Part shown: piece by piece, positions 8,973 through 18,654 of the stretch
How positions within the stretch are numbered: position 1 is the first letter of the stretch
Layout: the number at the start of each line of letters is the position of its first letter
From: Vigna angularis
Taxonomy: Eukaryota > Streptophyta > Magnoliopsida > Fabales > Fabaceae
Length of the DNA: 64,000 nt
Assembly (NCBI RefSeq): GCF_016808095.1
Contig: NC_068973.1
Coordinates: 28,886,077-28,950,076, forward strand
Reading direction: 5' to 3'
Made by a program: the position numbers and the translations under genes
The notes under the pieces: model-generated
Told to the model about the DNA's origin: nothing
What the model saw: only the letters and a program-made list of their open reading frames with translations
Databases searched by the model: none

Positions 8973-10673
8973 TCATTTTGCAACCCAAGCATATCTTCCA
9001 CTTGGAACACCATAATGCTTAATTTTACATTTATTAGATGTATGACCCTTTTTCATACAATAAAAGCATGATGCAACATTTGTGTTCCTATAAGTAGTTC
9101 CTTTTTGTACCCAAGTTCTACGGGTTCTATGATTATGTTTAGTTTTAGGAACATACTTATTTTTAACAACCTTATTTTCATTAGTTTTACTACATTCTCC
9201 AGTGGTTGTATTTTCAGAAAAATATTTGAATTTTATGCAAGATTCACATTCATTTTTAGTAACATATTTTTCTTTTTCATAATATAAAACCTTATTTTTT
9301 AAATTTCTAATTTCTTCCGCTTGATATAAAAATTTATTTTTCAAACTTCTGTTTTCTTCAGATAAATTTGTAAATTCAGTTTTCAAATTATCATTTATTT
9401 TAGAGAAGTTTTCAGAAGTAATTTTCAATTTTTCATTTTCTTCAAGAATATTTTCAAAATTCAATTTTAACTTTTTGAAGTCCTTTTTCAATTTCTTATG
9501 AGCTATATCTAATTTTTCAGATTCTACTAATAAAGCAGCATAAGTATCATGCAGTTCATCTTCATCCATATGACTATCATTATCAGAATAGTGTGAACTA
9601 CTTACTTGGCTGACGTTATCATCATCTGCCATCAAACAGATATTTGCTTCTTCATCTGAGTCGCTTGAATCTGAAATGGTCTCATTGTCGTCTTCCCAGG
9701 CAATGTAGGCCTTCTTTTTCTTGAAGAATCTTTTCTCCTTCTTTTCTTCACCCTTCTTTTGATTTGGGCAGTCTGCTTTTAGATGCCCCTTTTCTCCACA
9801 GCCGTAACATCGGTAATTTGAGGAAGATGCTTGACTATCTTTCTTTTCGTATCTAAATCTTCCTTTACCTTTAGACTTCATGAACCTGTTTAACCTTTTG
9901 ATCATGAGACTTAAATTTTCTTCTTCGTCTGAGTCTTCATCTTCTGATTTACCTTTGTTTCTTTCAACTTCCGACTTTAATGCCAAACTCTTCTTGTTGT
10001 TTTTGGCTTTTGCTTCTTCTTCATCAAGTCTTCCAAGATCAAGTTCATGCTCTCTCAACTTTCCAAATAATGCAGCCATTGTCATCGTGTTGAGATTTTG
10101 TGACTCAGAAATTGCAGTCACTTTTGGTTGCCAAGACCTGTCTAAAGATTTCAAAATTTTAATGTTAAGCTCATCTGTATCGAAAGACTTACCTAATCCA
10201 ATAAGATGATTTACGATGTTGGTGAAGCGTTTCTGAACATCTACTATTGTTTCCCCTTGCTTCATCCTGAACATTTCGTATTCCTGGATTAATGTATTCT
10301 TTCTTGCTCTCTTAACATCATCTGTACCTTCGTGGGTTACTCTAAGTACTTCCCACATTTCTTGTGCAGTTTTACAAATAGAAATCCTGTAAAACTCATC
10401 AACAGTTAAAGCAGATGAAATAATATTACGAGCTTTTACATCATTACCAAATTTTCTCTTATCTTCAACAGTCCATTGGTCACGGGGCTTTGGTTCCTGC
10501 ATATTGTTAATTGGAACAAAAGGACCAGATACAACAGCATCCCAAATATCTATATCAATAGATTCCATAAAAATTTGCATTCTTACCTTCCAGAATGCGT
10601 AATTTTCACCTGTGAATAGTGGTGGTCTATTGATAGAAGCACCCTCTGCAAAGGTTTGATGTGATCCCGCCAT
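8973..10673 (-). CDS. gag: Sirevirus-like gag, nucleocapsid with two zinc knuckles
   Basis: The likely start is the ATG at 10673 (MAGSHQTFAEG), 21 bp past the PBS; the frame is open a little further upstream without an ATG. The N-terminal UBN2/retrotrans_gag-type region (about residues 15-220; FWKVRMQIFMES, QEMWEVL) packages RNA and forms particles. A CCHC knuckle CYGCGEKGHLKADC is near 285. A long acidic then coiled-coil-rich stretch (about 340-500) is followed by a second knuckle-like motif, CFYCMKKGHTSNKC. Extended gags of this kind are typical of Sireviruses. Gag ends at a TGA at 8973-8975. Confidence 0.9.
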   Translation of the reverse strand: MAGSHQTFAEGASINRPPLFTGENYAFWKVRMQIFMESIDIDIWDAVVSGPFVPINNMQEPKPRDQWTVEDKRKFGNDVKARNIISSALTVDEFYRISICKTAQEMWEVLRVTHEGTDDVKRARKNTLIQEYEMFRMKQGETIVDVQKRFTNIVNHLIGLGKSFDTDELNIKILKSLDRSWQPKVTAISESQNLNTMTMAALFGKLREHELDLGRLDEEEAKAKNNKKSLALKSEVERNKGKSEDEDSDEEENLSLMIKRLNRFMKSKGKGRFRYEKKDSQASSSNYRCYGCGEKGHLKADCPNQKKGEEKKEKRFFKKKKAYIAWEDDNETISDSSDSDEEANICLMADDDNVSQVSSSHYSDNDSHMDEDELHDTYAALLVESEKLDIAHKKLKKDFKKLKLNFENILEENEKLKITSENFSKINDNLKTEFTNLSEENRSLKNKFLYQAEEIRNLKNKVLYYEKEKYVTKNECESCIKFKYFSENTTTGECSKTNENKVVKNKYVPKTKHNHRTRRTWVQKGTTYRNTNVASCFYCMKKGHTSNKCKIKHYGVPSGRYAWVAK

Positions 10674-10693
10674 TTGAATGACTATCAAAGCAA

Positions 10694-10705
10694 GCTCTGA
10701 TACCA
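10694..10705 (-). promoter_or_regulatory. Primer binding site for initiator methionine tRNA
   Basis: On the minus strand, two bases after the 5' LTR, the sequence reads TGGTATCAGAGC, complementary to the 3' end of plant initiator tRNA-Met. This primes minus-strand DNA synthesis in most plant copia elements and fixes the orientation of the element. Confidence 0.93.
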
Positions 10706-10707
10706 AT

Positions 10708-11799
10708 TGTCAGAGCGGCTGCAGCGGAATGGTTAGCGTGGGATAACAAACCAAGAGGGGGGGTGAATTGGTTCTTACTAAAATCGTGTGCCTTAAAAAT
10801 TTCTACTCAATTAAACTTACTTAGCAAATAATAAAGACTATAAAATAGAGTAAGGTTGAGAGAAATTTGCACAGTTGATTTTATCCTGGTTCGGATCTTA
10901 CCAATCCTACGTCCAGTCGCTTATCTCAAAAACAAGATAAACACTTCACTAATCACAAAACTATTACAAACTACAATCACACAGATACAATTTGTAAAAG
11001 TTTAGAAAACACCTCTCTTGAAGCCACAAGAGATGAAACAACACCTCCTTTGAATCTTCACAAAGGATGAAACACTTCCTCCGAATACTTCACGAAGGAT
11101 GAATTCCTCTTCCAAACACTTCCTTAGATGCACCAAGGATGAACCAGCTATTCCTCTATCACCGTAGCAGTATTTCACCAACTCTACAGACAGAGTTTCC
11201 TTAGCTGAGCAAGAGTACACAATTCTCAAGAGTTTCAGAGTATTTGAGCACAAGGGAAGAGTTAGAGTTGAGAGAAAATGAGAGTCTATTTATAGACTCA
11301 TCCAAAGGCTCCTCCATTTTCGCTTTTAGACTTTCTGACTGTGTTAATCGATTAGCTACAGTGGTTAATCGATTAACAACCCAACGGATACTTCAACGGC
11401 TCTAAAAACGGCTAGTTTTTCAAACGTTCACCTTGTTAATCGATTAACAGCCCTTGTTAATCGATTAACGCTAATCGATTAACACCTTCTGTTAATCGAT
11501 TAGCACTGCACTGCTGGGCTTCTTCATGGCGCACTGGAACAATCGATTAACAGCCCTTGTTAATCGATTAACGCTAATCGATTAGCACCTCTTGTTAATC
11601 GATTAGCACTGCACAGAATTTTGCTTATGGCTTATTTTTACATCACTTTTGAATGCATACATAAAACTACTAATTTTCCTATGTTCATACAATTATTACA
11701 AAAGATTACAAGTCTTCAAAGATCATTCTTCATGAGTCTTGTTTGTTCTTGACTTGAGTTGGACATCATCAAAACTTCATCTTCATCAATTTGCTAACA
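10708..11799 (-). repeat. 5' LTR of the Sirevirus-like element, with promoter
   Basis: 1092 bp, the same length as the left LTR and with no difference seen by eye. The TATAAATA box on the minus strand is at 11287-11294. Since transcription runs leftward, this copy provides the promoter. It is followed at 11800-11804 by the target duplication GCATC. Confidence 0.93.
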
Positions 11800-11804
11800 G
11801 CATC

Positions 11805-12301
11805 TCCTTCAACAACTCCAACAACTCGGTGAAACTTTTATCGGTCCATCCATTCCTTGCTTTTAAACTAAACAACTTTAAAGTTGCAGACAGACGTGTA
11901 AAGTTCGAGCATCCTGGGAACAACGGTTGCTCTGAATCATTTATAAAAGAATCATACAAATGAACTCTTCCAAAATTATCTTCACCGACATCACGTATCA
12001 TGTCCTCTAAATGATCACTCATCCATTCTTCCACATAATTCGTTCCTCGTGACGTGGTAGGCTGCTTCAGTACTTCTCCATGCCAAGTCCAAACGGTATA
12101 AGTCCTCATTTTGCTGAACATGAATAGATGGTCACACACATTGCCTAAGTCTTGCCGTATTTGATTAAGACAACGAACACAAGGACAAAAATATGTCTCG
12201 TTCATAGACTTAGCATTTTGTTCAACGTATTGCAAGAACTCCGAAACACCCTTATCATATTCTTCACTGATGCGACGTTCATTCATCCAGCTTCGATCCA
12301 T
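11805..12301 (-). pseudogene. CACTA transposase N-terminal portion (transposase-associated domain)
   Basis: An open frame from ATG 12301 (MDRSWMNERRISEEY) with the transposase-associated domain common at the N-terminus of plant TNP2 proteins: DRSWM at the start, CPCVRCLN, and TWHGE near residues 70-75. The frame is cut at ELLKEML by the Sirevirus-like insertion and resumes at PENNTLPIRNYEAN on the far side (from 2954 leftward). No inactivating change is seen in this part itself; the gene is broken by the insertion and by lesions downstream. Confidence 0.85.
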
Positions 12302-13299
12302 ACTATGTTCGTAAAATCAACAGTTTAAGTTTTTTAACTCTCACAAGGTTAGACCCTACTCATTCAAAAAAATTATTTTTCATAATTTGCTAAGACACGT
12401 GCAAAGAAGTCTACATTATAAATTTGATAACATTTCGGCAGCATTTCGCATTGGTCTCCGAAATACATGAAATGAGAGTAGTCAACGATGACCACAATCA
12501 AATATGCATCCGGAGAACAACACAAATACTGAACCGAAACTTTATCAATCTTATCCATAAACTCCAACATACATGTTATTGCAAATTATGAAAAATAATT
12601 TTCTCAAACTGTCCAATCGGACAATTCAAAATTTAATACAAACTATTAAAAGATTAATCGTTTGTGTTAAATTTCAAACGGGAACTAAGTTTCACTCAAT
12701 GATTTGATACTTATAATCTAACATGCCAATTATAATAACACAACTAATACATGCATATTCAAAAGCCAATAACACATGCAGACCTTAAAGTCAAAAACAT
12801 GCATAAGCAAAAGCTAATAAAATGTATACAGAAAACCCAATAACATGCATACAAAAAACTTATCAACAAAGAAGCTAACCTTTTTAGCAGATTCAAAAAG
12901 AAATGGAGGGAAATGGAGGAGTGCATGACCTAAAACGTAGGCCAAAAAGAGTAAAAAATGTCGCCCAAGAACACGCAAGAAATTGCACCAAAACGCACCG
13001 AAAATGATTTTTAATCGGTTCAAATCAAAGATATTTCATCAAATAGTAATTTAATAGAAGTAAAAGTAAATTTAAACGGTCCAAAAGAGAGAAAACGCAC
13101 CTGGAAATGCAATGCCGCAAAGAAAAAACGCGGGGAAGACGATGAACAGTGAGCGTAACTCCTCGCGGGTTCGCGATTTTAGTATAAATGACACTAGACG
13201 TCGGGTACTGGGGGGCCCCGACGTTTATAATATTATAGACATCGGGGCCCTAACTAATATGACGTCTTTCTGATTTAAATATTCATATTCGTAGGGGCA
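12302..13299 (-). other. CACTA 5' leader region, no recognised gene
   Basis: About 1 kb between the transposase start and the subterminal repeats. Short open frames (for example 12373-12570 minus) have no recognised domain. From about 13186 the GACGTC-containing subterminal motif begins, with one diverged hairpin (13210-13250). Confidence 0.5.
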
Positions 13300-13725
13300 T
13301 TTAGACGTCCGTTAGAGGGACCCCGACGTCTATAATATTATAAACGTCGGAGCCCCTCTAACGGACGCTTAAGTGGCTGAAAAAATAAACTCTTCAACTA
13401 CCCTGTCAGTCCTTTAGGCGTCCGTTGTGGGGAGCCCGACGTTTATAATATTATAGACGTCGGGACCCCCCCACAAAGGACGTTTAAGTGGCTGAAAAAA
13501 ATAAACTCTTCAACTACCCTGTCAGTTCTTTAGGCGTCCGTTGTGGGGGCCCGACGTTTATAATATTATAGACGTCGGGAGCCCCCCACAACAGACGTTT
13601 AAGTGGCTGAAAAAATAAACTCTTCAACTACCCTGTCAGCCTTTAGGCGTCCGTTGTAGGGGGACCGACGTTTATAATATTATAGACGTCGGGGCCCCCC
13701 CACAAAGGACGTCTAAAGTCCCACT
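13300..13725. repeat. CACTA subterminal array: four units of 113-116 bp, each a long hairpin
   Basis: Units start at about 13300, 13413, 13529 and 13642 (spacings 113, 116 and 113). Each holds an inverted repeat with GACGTTTATAATATTATAGA at its centre and arms of roughly 20-30 bp (GCGTCCGTTGTGGGG... paired with ...CCCCCACAA), then a linker containing AAGTGGCTGAAAAAATAAAC. Subterminal repeats of CACTA elements bind the element-encoded protein in En/Spm; that function is inferred here. Confidence 0.88.
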
Positions 13726-13800
13726 TATTTACGAAAATGCCACCGATTAATTATTTACGTTGGTGTTTTCGTGGATAGACGTCTATTGGGTGACGTTAAA

Positions 13801-13819
13801 GGCAAATTCTGCACTAGTG
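13801..13819 (-). repeat. CACTA terminal inverted repeat (5' end)
   Basis: The minus strand reads CACTAGTGCAGAATTTGCC from 13819 inward. The following plus-strand bases TAA (13820-13822) would be the 3-bp target duplication, but the partner end is outside the window. Confidence 0.82.
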
Positions 13820-14954
13820 TAATTAACTCAAAATTTGTATTTATTCATGAAATAATTTGTTTTCCTCATTGAAAAGTTGTAATTAAAAGTAGGAAAGTGT
13901 GTAGTAAATTGTACAGGAATTTATACATCAAAGTGGAGTGCTATAAGATGTTTCTGGCTAAGCCATCATTAAATCGCTCAGCTAAATAGAGTTTTATTCG
14001 TTCAGCGCACCAGCACAACACGTTGAGCGAATAAAGGATAATTAAAGATATGTTGCAGTTGAATATTCTCTTAGTGCATAAAGAGTTGTGCGCTTAGCGA
14101 ATTAGTTATTTTTTCAATTGGCTTTTAAAGTGGGAAATAGACAGAAAGAACTCTTGAAAGAAGTTCCGGACAGAGGAAAGAAACGAAAACATCTCAGGAG
14201 TTTCAAGAGATTACTTCAAGGCATCAAGACACCATTGTTGCAAGGGATTGCTTCAAATGTGTACTTTGTACATGACTAGGAGTAGTTAAATTTTTCTTTC
14301 GTTGGAATTGGATGTAATGAACTCACTCTGATGTAATTTTCCTGTTCAATATATTGTTGTTCGTTCATATGTTATTTCTTGAATTTACTAACATTGTATG
14401 AAAATATAATGTTATTTGAATGTCTTTGATAACTGGAAAGTAAATTTGAACATGAACATAGATAGAGCACCTAAGTGATTTGGGATCTAGGGATAGACTC
14501 AATAACTTGTCATTTTTAGCATCGGACTTAATGCAAATTGTATGTTAAATTGACTAAGAGATTAACATTTTGAAATATAAATTTAGAACTAGTTGCTAAG
14601 GGATTGAAACTAGTATGTCTTGATGTGAATGTTTGAATGAAATAATGATATATTGTACAGAGTTTTAGTTTTATATGATTCATGAAACCCAATTCCAACA
14701 AAGTTTCTTTTAAATATAATTCCTTGCACACCAAATGTTTGATAAAATACCAAAAAGAGTTTCTTGTATTGTTTTGTGCATTTTGATGTCTAATTGAGTT
14801 ATAAAAGGAAGAATTGCCATGTGTTGCACAAGTCCTTTGGGAGAACGATACTCTGAACTTACTCTATATTACTTGGAACGATTTGGTATACTTGCCAAAA
14901 AGTTATCAGTTGTAGTACTTGAATTCAATTGTTGATGCTAAGTTATATTATTGA
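13820..14954 (+). other. No gene; probable degraded Ty3/gypsy LTR or leader debris
   Basis: No open frame of note. Segments such as GATGTAATGAACTCACTCTGA (14312 onward, mentioned only in part) and TTTGGGAGAACGATACTCTGA (14836 onward) recall the LTR and leader regions of Athila/Tat-type legume gypsy elements, and imperfect CGCTTAGCG-type motifs occur near 14090. This is a weak, memory-based resemblance and no boundaries could be set. Confidence 0.3.
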
Positions 14955-15159
14955 TTTAAAATAGGGTTAAATATGTTTTTCGTCCCTTAAGTATCACTGA
15001 TTTTTGGTTTTATTCCCTACTCAAAACTTTGATGGCTTTTAGTCCTCATAGTATTGAAACATGTAATATTAGTCCTTAAAAATGGACAGCGTCAACTTTT
15101 TATTGATCTGGCAAACGACAAGGCCACGTCTTATGCCAGCTTGCCTCTTCACTCTCTGC

Positions 15160-15563
15160 CACGTTGTTTGTGCTTGAACTTCGTTCATCTTCTCCGGCAG
15201 AGCAATCACGGTTTCACTTCTCGTGCACCATTACCCCAATCGTGCAACAACCTAAGCCGCAGATCAAGCAAGCATCTTCATTCTTCACCTGCAAAGAATC
15301 AAACAGCCGAGCCCATTTTTCTTCCTCGCGAGTAATCCATGGCATTCCCAGAATCACCTGAAACTCAGACAAATCCAAAAAACGCGAGCAACCCCAATCC
15401 CAAATTGCACCGTGCCAGAACATTGAGTTCGCTCCAGCCAATCGAGAACCACAGTCAAGCGAAGTCCCAAATCGTGAGTGCTGTGACGAACCCTAAATCG
15501 CCCAAGCCTCTCCGCCGCGCCTTCATCTTGCAAGCTCCCCTGCACCGACACAACTACTTGTAG
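15160..15563. other. GC-richer Pack-MULE interior, possible second captured fragment, unidentified
   Basis: This stretch is clearly GC-richer than its surroundings and is open in several frames on both strands, for example 15339-15563 plus and 15214-15441 minus. That is typical of captured exon sequence, but I recognise no domain, so origin and strand stay open. Confidence 0.4.
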
Positions 15564-16226
15564 AAGTTGTCTTTCATGCTAGTGTACTGTTGTTTACTTG
15601 TGGAAGAATGTCTCTCTGTGCTTTTTATTTTTTGGGATGCATTTGTATGTGCATTTTTCTGCAAATTTCGTTCCTTTCATGATTAATTGGCTCCTTATCC
15701 TTTATTCTCTAACCTGCAAGTAGTAATTAATTACCCCGTGTTTTAGGGGCCGACTTAAATCACCATGATCACAAAGGAGAAGAAAACACGCTCTGTCATC
15801 TCATCAATGGAAATCCTTGTTTACAGAAGATGGTAAATTCTATGATGGTGGAAATAAGTTCCTTGATTATACTTTTTCATCATGTATATATTAGAAATTT
15901 ATTTAGATAAAATTTATACAACTACTGATTATACTTTAAACATGCAAGTATGACTTAGGCAGCACCAAGGGTGAAAGAGATGTTATAAGAACTCAAAATA
16001 GGTGGGAATGCAAGTTTTATCTCCAAATGTTTGATTCATTTTATTGCTTGAGCTCAATCCATCATGTACTGTTAGACTTAAAATGTATATTGTTTGGATT
16101 TTTTCCTTCTTGGGAGGGGTGTTAACATCATTTTAATTTTATTCCATATCTTTATACACAGAAAGCAGTATGAGAAACTCCGCAGACAATGTTGGAGACT
16201 CATCAAGCAAAGTAATGTCGAGGTTC

Positions 16227-16310
16227 GTTCATGGACAAGTCGAGGTTTATGAGATTCGTCAAGTTTCCTAGAGAAGGAGGAATGGGGCCTACAAGGTTGC
16301 ACCCTGCTAG
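16227..16310 (-). pseudogene. Captured leucine-rich-repeat fragment inside the Pack-MULE
   Basis: The minus strand encodes GCNLVGPIPPSLGNLTNLIN followed by LDLSMN, one full plant-type LRR (LxGxIPxxLGNLxxLxxLDLS) as in receptor-like proteins and kinases. It lies within an open frame (16203-16430), but flanking residues do not continue the LRR pattern. It is therefore an isolated acquired piece, not a gene. Transcription from the TIRs could give antisense RNA to the parent gene; that is speculation. Confidence 0.75.
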
Positions 16311-16964
16311 CCAGAAGAAGAACCCAGTTTTGCCCCCAACTAAGATGATGAAGAAGCAACGTGGCAGATACTTAAGAAGAAGACGTGGTCTCGCCGTTTG
16401 CCAGATCAATAAAAAGTTGACGCCGTCCATTTTTAAGGATTAATATTACATGTTTTAATACTATGAGAACTAAAAGCCATCAAAGTTTTGAGTAGGGACT
16501 AAAACCAAAAATCAGTGATACTTAAGGGATAAAAAACATATTTAACCCTTTAAAATATGCAAAAACCACGAGTGTTTGTAATGCAAATCAATTAAGATTT
16601 AAGGGTTTTATCTTTTGTTAATTAATATTAGTTGTCAATATTATACAACGACTTCAAAATAAACTAACGTAGCATTTATTTAAGGGTTGTATCTGTCATT
16701 TCTCTGTTCTAAAACTTTCTACTTCAAAATCAAACTAACGTACCATTTTTTTATACTTGAATTTCTTCACATATTTATTAAAGCAAATAAAATATTTTTC
16801 ATATATTTATTTATTTTACTTGTTTATAGATATGTTTATGCATCTAGGTTGAATATAACACAAGAACAGACTCAATTCATTTAAACAAATGTTCTTTTAG
16901 TTTTGGTAAAATGTTTAGCACTGTCCTACTTGGTGAGTTTCATTGATTTATGATTCTATTGCAG

Positions 16965-17416
16965 GCTATCTTACTTGGTGCTGGAAAAAGTCATATCACA
17001 ACTCGAATAATGGGTACTTTTGAGTAAGTTCTCTTTCTAATGCCTTCGTATTAGGGAATTCTTTATGATTCAGAAACACTTTTTCTTGGTATTTTTCATT
17101 TTACAAGCCATTACTTTTTGCTAGTATATTTTATAGTGTAAAGTAAATAATTGTACGATTAATTTTTTGGTTAAATTTTCTCAGCAATTTAATCAACCAT
17201 GAATATCACAGTGAGCACCAGATTAAATGGAATCATGCATTTCATTTACCTTGATATCTATGAACAGATTGCAATGTTCTATAAAAATGACTGAATTGAC
17301 TTTTTTGACTGTTTTAGTTGGCTTACTGCATTCTTTTTTTCGTGCTCCAATTGCATTTTTCAGATATGTGGTTCCGGAATATGCCAATTCTGGCTTACTG
17401 AATGAGAAGAGTGATG
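16965..17416 (+). pseudogene. Two-exon fragment of a receptor-like protein kinase (activation loop)
   Basis: Exon A (16965-17023, after TTGCAG) encodes LLGAGKSHITTRIMGTF. Exon B (17364 to about 17416, after TTTTTCAG) encodes YVVPEYANSGLLNEKSD. Together they match the activation-loop region of plant receptor-like kinases (ITTRVMGTFGYVAPEYA...LLNEKSDVYSFG). The intron keeps GT-AG ends and joins in phase. Gly is replaced by Glu after MGTF, and the usual VYSFG that follows is absent. No other kinase exons are visible, so it is a relic. Confidence 0.75.
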
Positions 17417-17740
17417 GAGGTGTAGGCTTAGAAGGAGATTTCAGATACAGATAAGAGTGACACTCCAGATTCGAAGTCAAATAGCAGAAGAAACAAATGA
17501 TGATGAATTAAATTGAATAAGATCAAAATTAGTCATTTTTAATGAAAATGTTTCTGTATTTGAATAATGTTATTATTTATATTTAACAATTACTTGTATC
17601 AAAACATGTTTATAATTTATTTTATATAATATTCAATTTTAGTTTCAAATTATTTTATTGTGTTTTGTTTATTATAGTATTTTTTATCATAATCAAGTAA
17701 ATAATACCAAAAAAGAAAAAAAAAACAATTTAAGATGCAT

Positions 17741-17855
17741 TTCCGGCGGTTTTGTAGAATCCCGGTTAGTTCTGGTAGTTTTGTAGAATTCCAATTAGTT
17801 CCGACGGTTTCGTAGAACCCCGGTTAGTTTCAGCGATTCTCCAGAAGCCCTAGAA
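17741..17855 (+). repeat. 29-bp tandem repeat, three clear units plus a diverged fourth
   Basis: Units of the type TTCCGGCGGTTTTGTAGAAT plus CCCGGTTAG start at 17741, 17770 and 17799, then decay. Related C/G-rich words (CCCTAGAAATAGG, CCCCGGTTAA) recur to about 17935. No coding potential or function seen. Confidence 0.7.
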
Positions 17856-17935
17856 ATAGGGGTGATTCCACATAACCCCGGTTAATTCCGGCAGTTCCAG
17901 AAATCCCTAGAAATAGGAGCGATTTTGCATAAAAT

Positions 17936-18403
17936 CGTTGGTAATTTTGTGACGCTGGTTTTCCCAGTGATTTTTGTAACCGCGAGAAACTTATTTTCCG
18001 AGGGTTAAAACCCCGATAACATAAAAAATAACCTCTCCTAAAATTGCATATATTTGTAGTGTTAAGAGAGAGAGCATTATCAACAACTCCTTATACAACG
18101 ACTTTAGAGTTAGTAAAATAGGAAAAAGCATATAAAAATATTTATAGAGAAGAAATTCATCGGGCTTAATGCGTTGTCGTGGGGAATGGTAGTTTTGTTA
18201 ATAAGAAAGAAGGATGGTAGTTTTAGAACAAATTTAACCTTAAAAAAAATAATATTTGAAGTTTGAAAGCTTAAAGATTATAGATAAATATATATAAATG
18301 TATATTTTGTGTAGTGCAAGTCCCTTTTTCAAAGTATATTTAGTTTCTTTTTATTTTAATATTTTTTCAACTTAAAAGGATTGTAATTACATTATATATA
18401 TAG
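17936..18403. other. AT-rich spacer, nothing recognised
   Basis: No gene, RNA or transposon end recognised between the 29-bp repeats and the next element. It ends in a short TA run at the insertion site. Confidence 0.5.
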
Positions 18404-18654
18404 GGGTTTGCTAACGCGCGTATGCCTGATTTTCATTTAGTACATTTTAGCAATGTGTACCGGGTTTTAGTAGACAAAAATACCGTTATATATCATGGAT
18501 TCTAAGTTTTAAGGTTAATGATATTTTAATAATTTTCATTCTCAAAACTAAAAAGAAACCCCCAAACCCTTACTCACCTCTCTCATTCCTCTCAACCCTT
18601 TCTCTTTCATCTCTCTCACTCCAACCTTTTCTATGTCATCCCTACTGTAGCCCC

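Larger units (their letters stand above)
2960..11799 (-). mobile_element. Full-length Sirevirus-like Ty1/copia LTR retrotransposon
   Basis: An 8840-bp element with two 1092-bp LTRs (2960-4051 and 10708-11799), both TG...CA bounded, flanked by the 5-bp target duplication GCATC (2955-2959 and 11800-11804). Transcription is on the minus strand: 5' LTR at right, then PBS (10694-10705), gag, pol, an extra ORF, several polypurine tracts, then the 3' LTR at left. Copia gene order (protease, integrase, reverse transcriptase, RNase H) is visible in pol. The initiator-Met tRNA PBS, the AAAAAGGGGGAGAT polypurine tract with extra copies, and the long gag are typical of Sireviruses. I saw no differences between the LTRs when reading them side by side, and the ORFs are open, so insertion is very recent and the copy may be autonomous. 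Confidence 0.93.
1..13819 (-). mobile_element. CACTA (En/Spm-type) DNA transposon, 3' end outside the window, interrupted by a Sirevirus-like element
   Basis: The right terminus is the 5' end of the element: read on the minus strand it starts CACTAGTGCAGAATTTGCC at 13819, the canonical CACTA terminus. Inward lies an array of subterminal repeats (13300-13720), then a leader, then a TNP2-type transposase reading frame running leftward from 12301, then the start of a second ORF at the left edge. The left terminus is beyond base 1. Removing the 8840-bp retrotransposon and one copy of its target duplication leaves about 5 kb of CACTA sequence here. The transposase is broken in several places, so the copy is not autonomous, although the termini could still be recognised in trans. 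Confidence 0.85.
14964..16548. mobile_element. Pack-MULE: 1585-bp Mutator-like element with long TIRs and a 9-bp target duplication
   Basis: The ends are long inverted repeats: GGGTTAAATATGTTTTT...TCACTGATTTTTGG at left matches the reverse complement of the right end over about 170-200 bp with few mismatches. A perfect 9-bp target duplication TTTAAAATA flanks it (14955-14963 and 16549-16557), diagnostic for Mutator-like elements. No transposase is present. The interior carries host-gene-like sequence (an LRR fragment and a GC-richer stretch at 15160-15560), so it fits the Pack-MULE definition. Mobilisation would need a transposase from elsewhere. Confidence 0.88.

Noticed and set aside
5838..10673. 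Infectious or endogenous pararetrovirus
   Set aside because: Domain order protease-integrase-RT-RNase H, LTRs and tRNA-Met primer site show a Ty1/copia retrotransposon; no movement or coat protein is present.
17741..17855. CRISPR-like or minisatellite protein-coding repeat
   Set aside because: Three 29-bp direct units without spacers and without an open frame.
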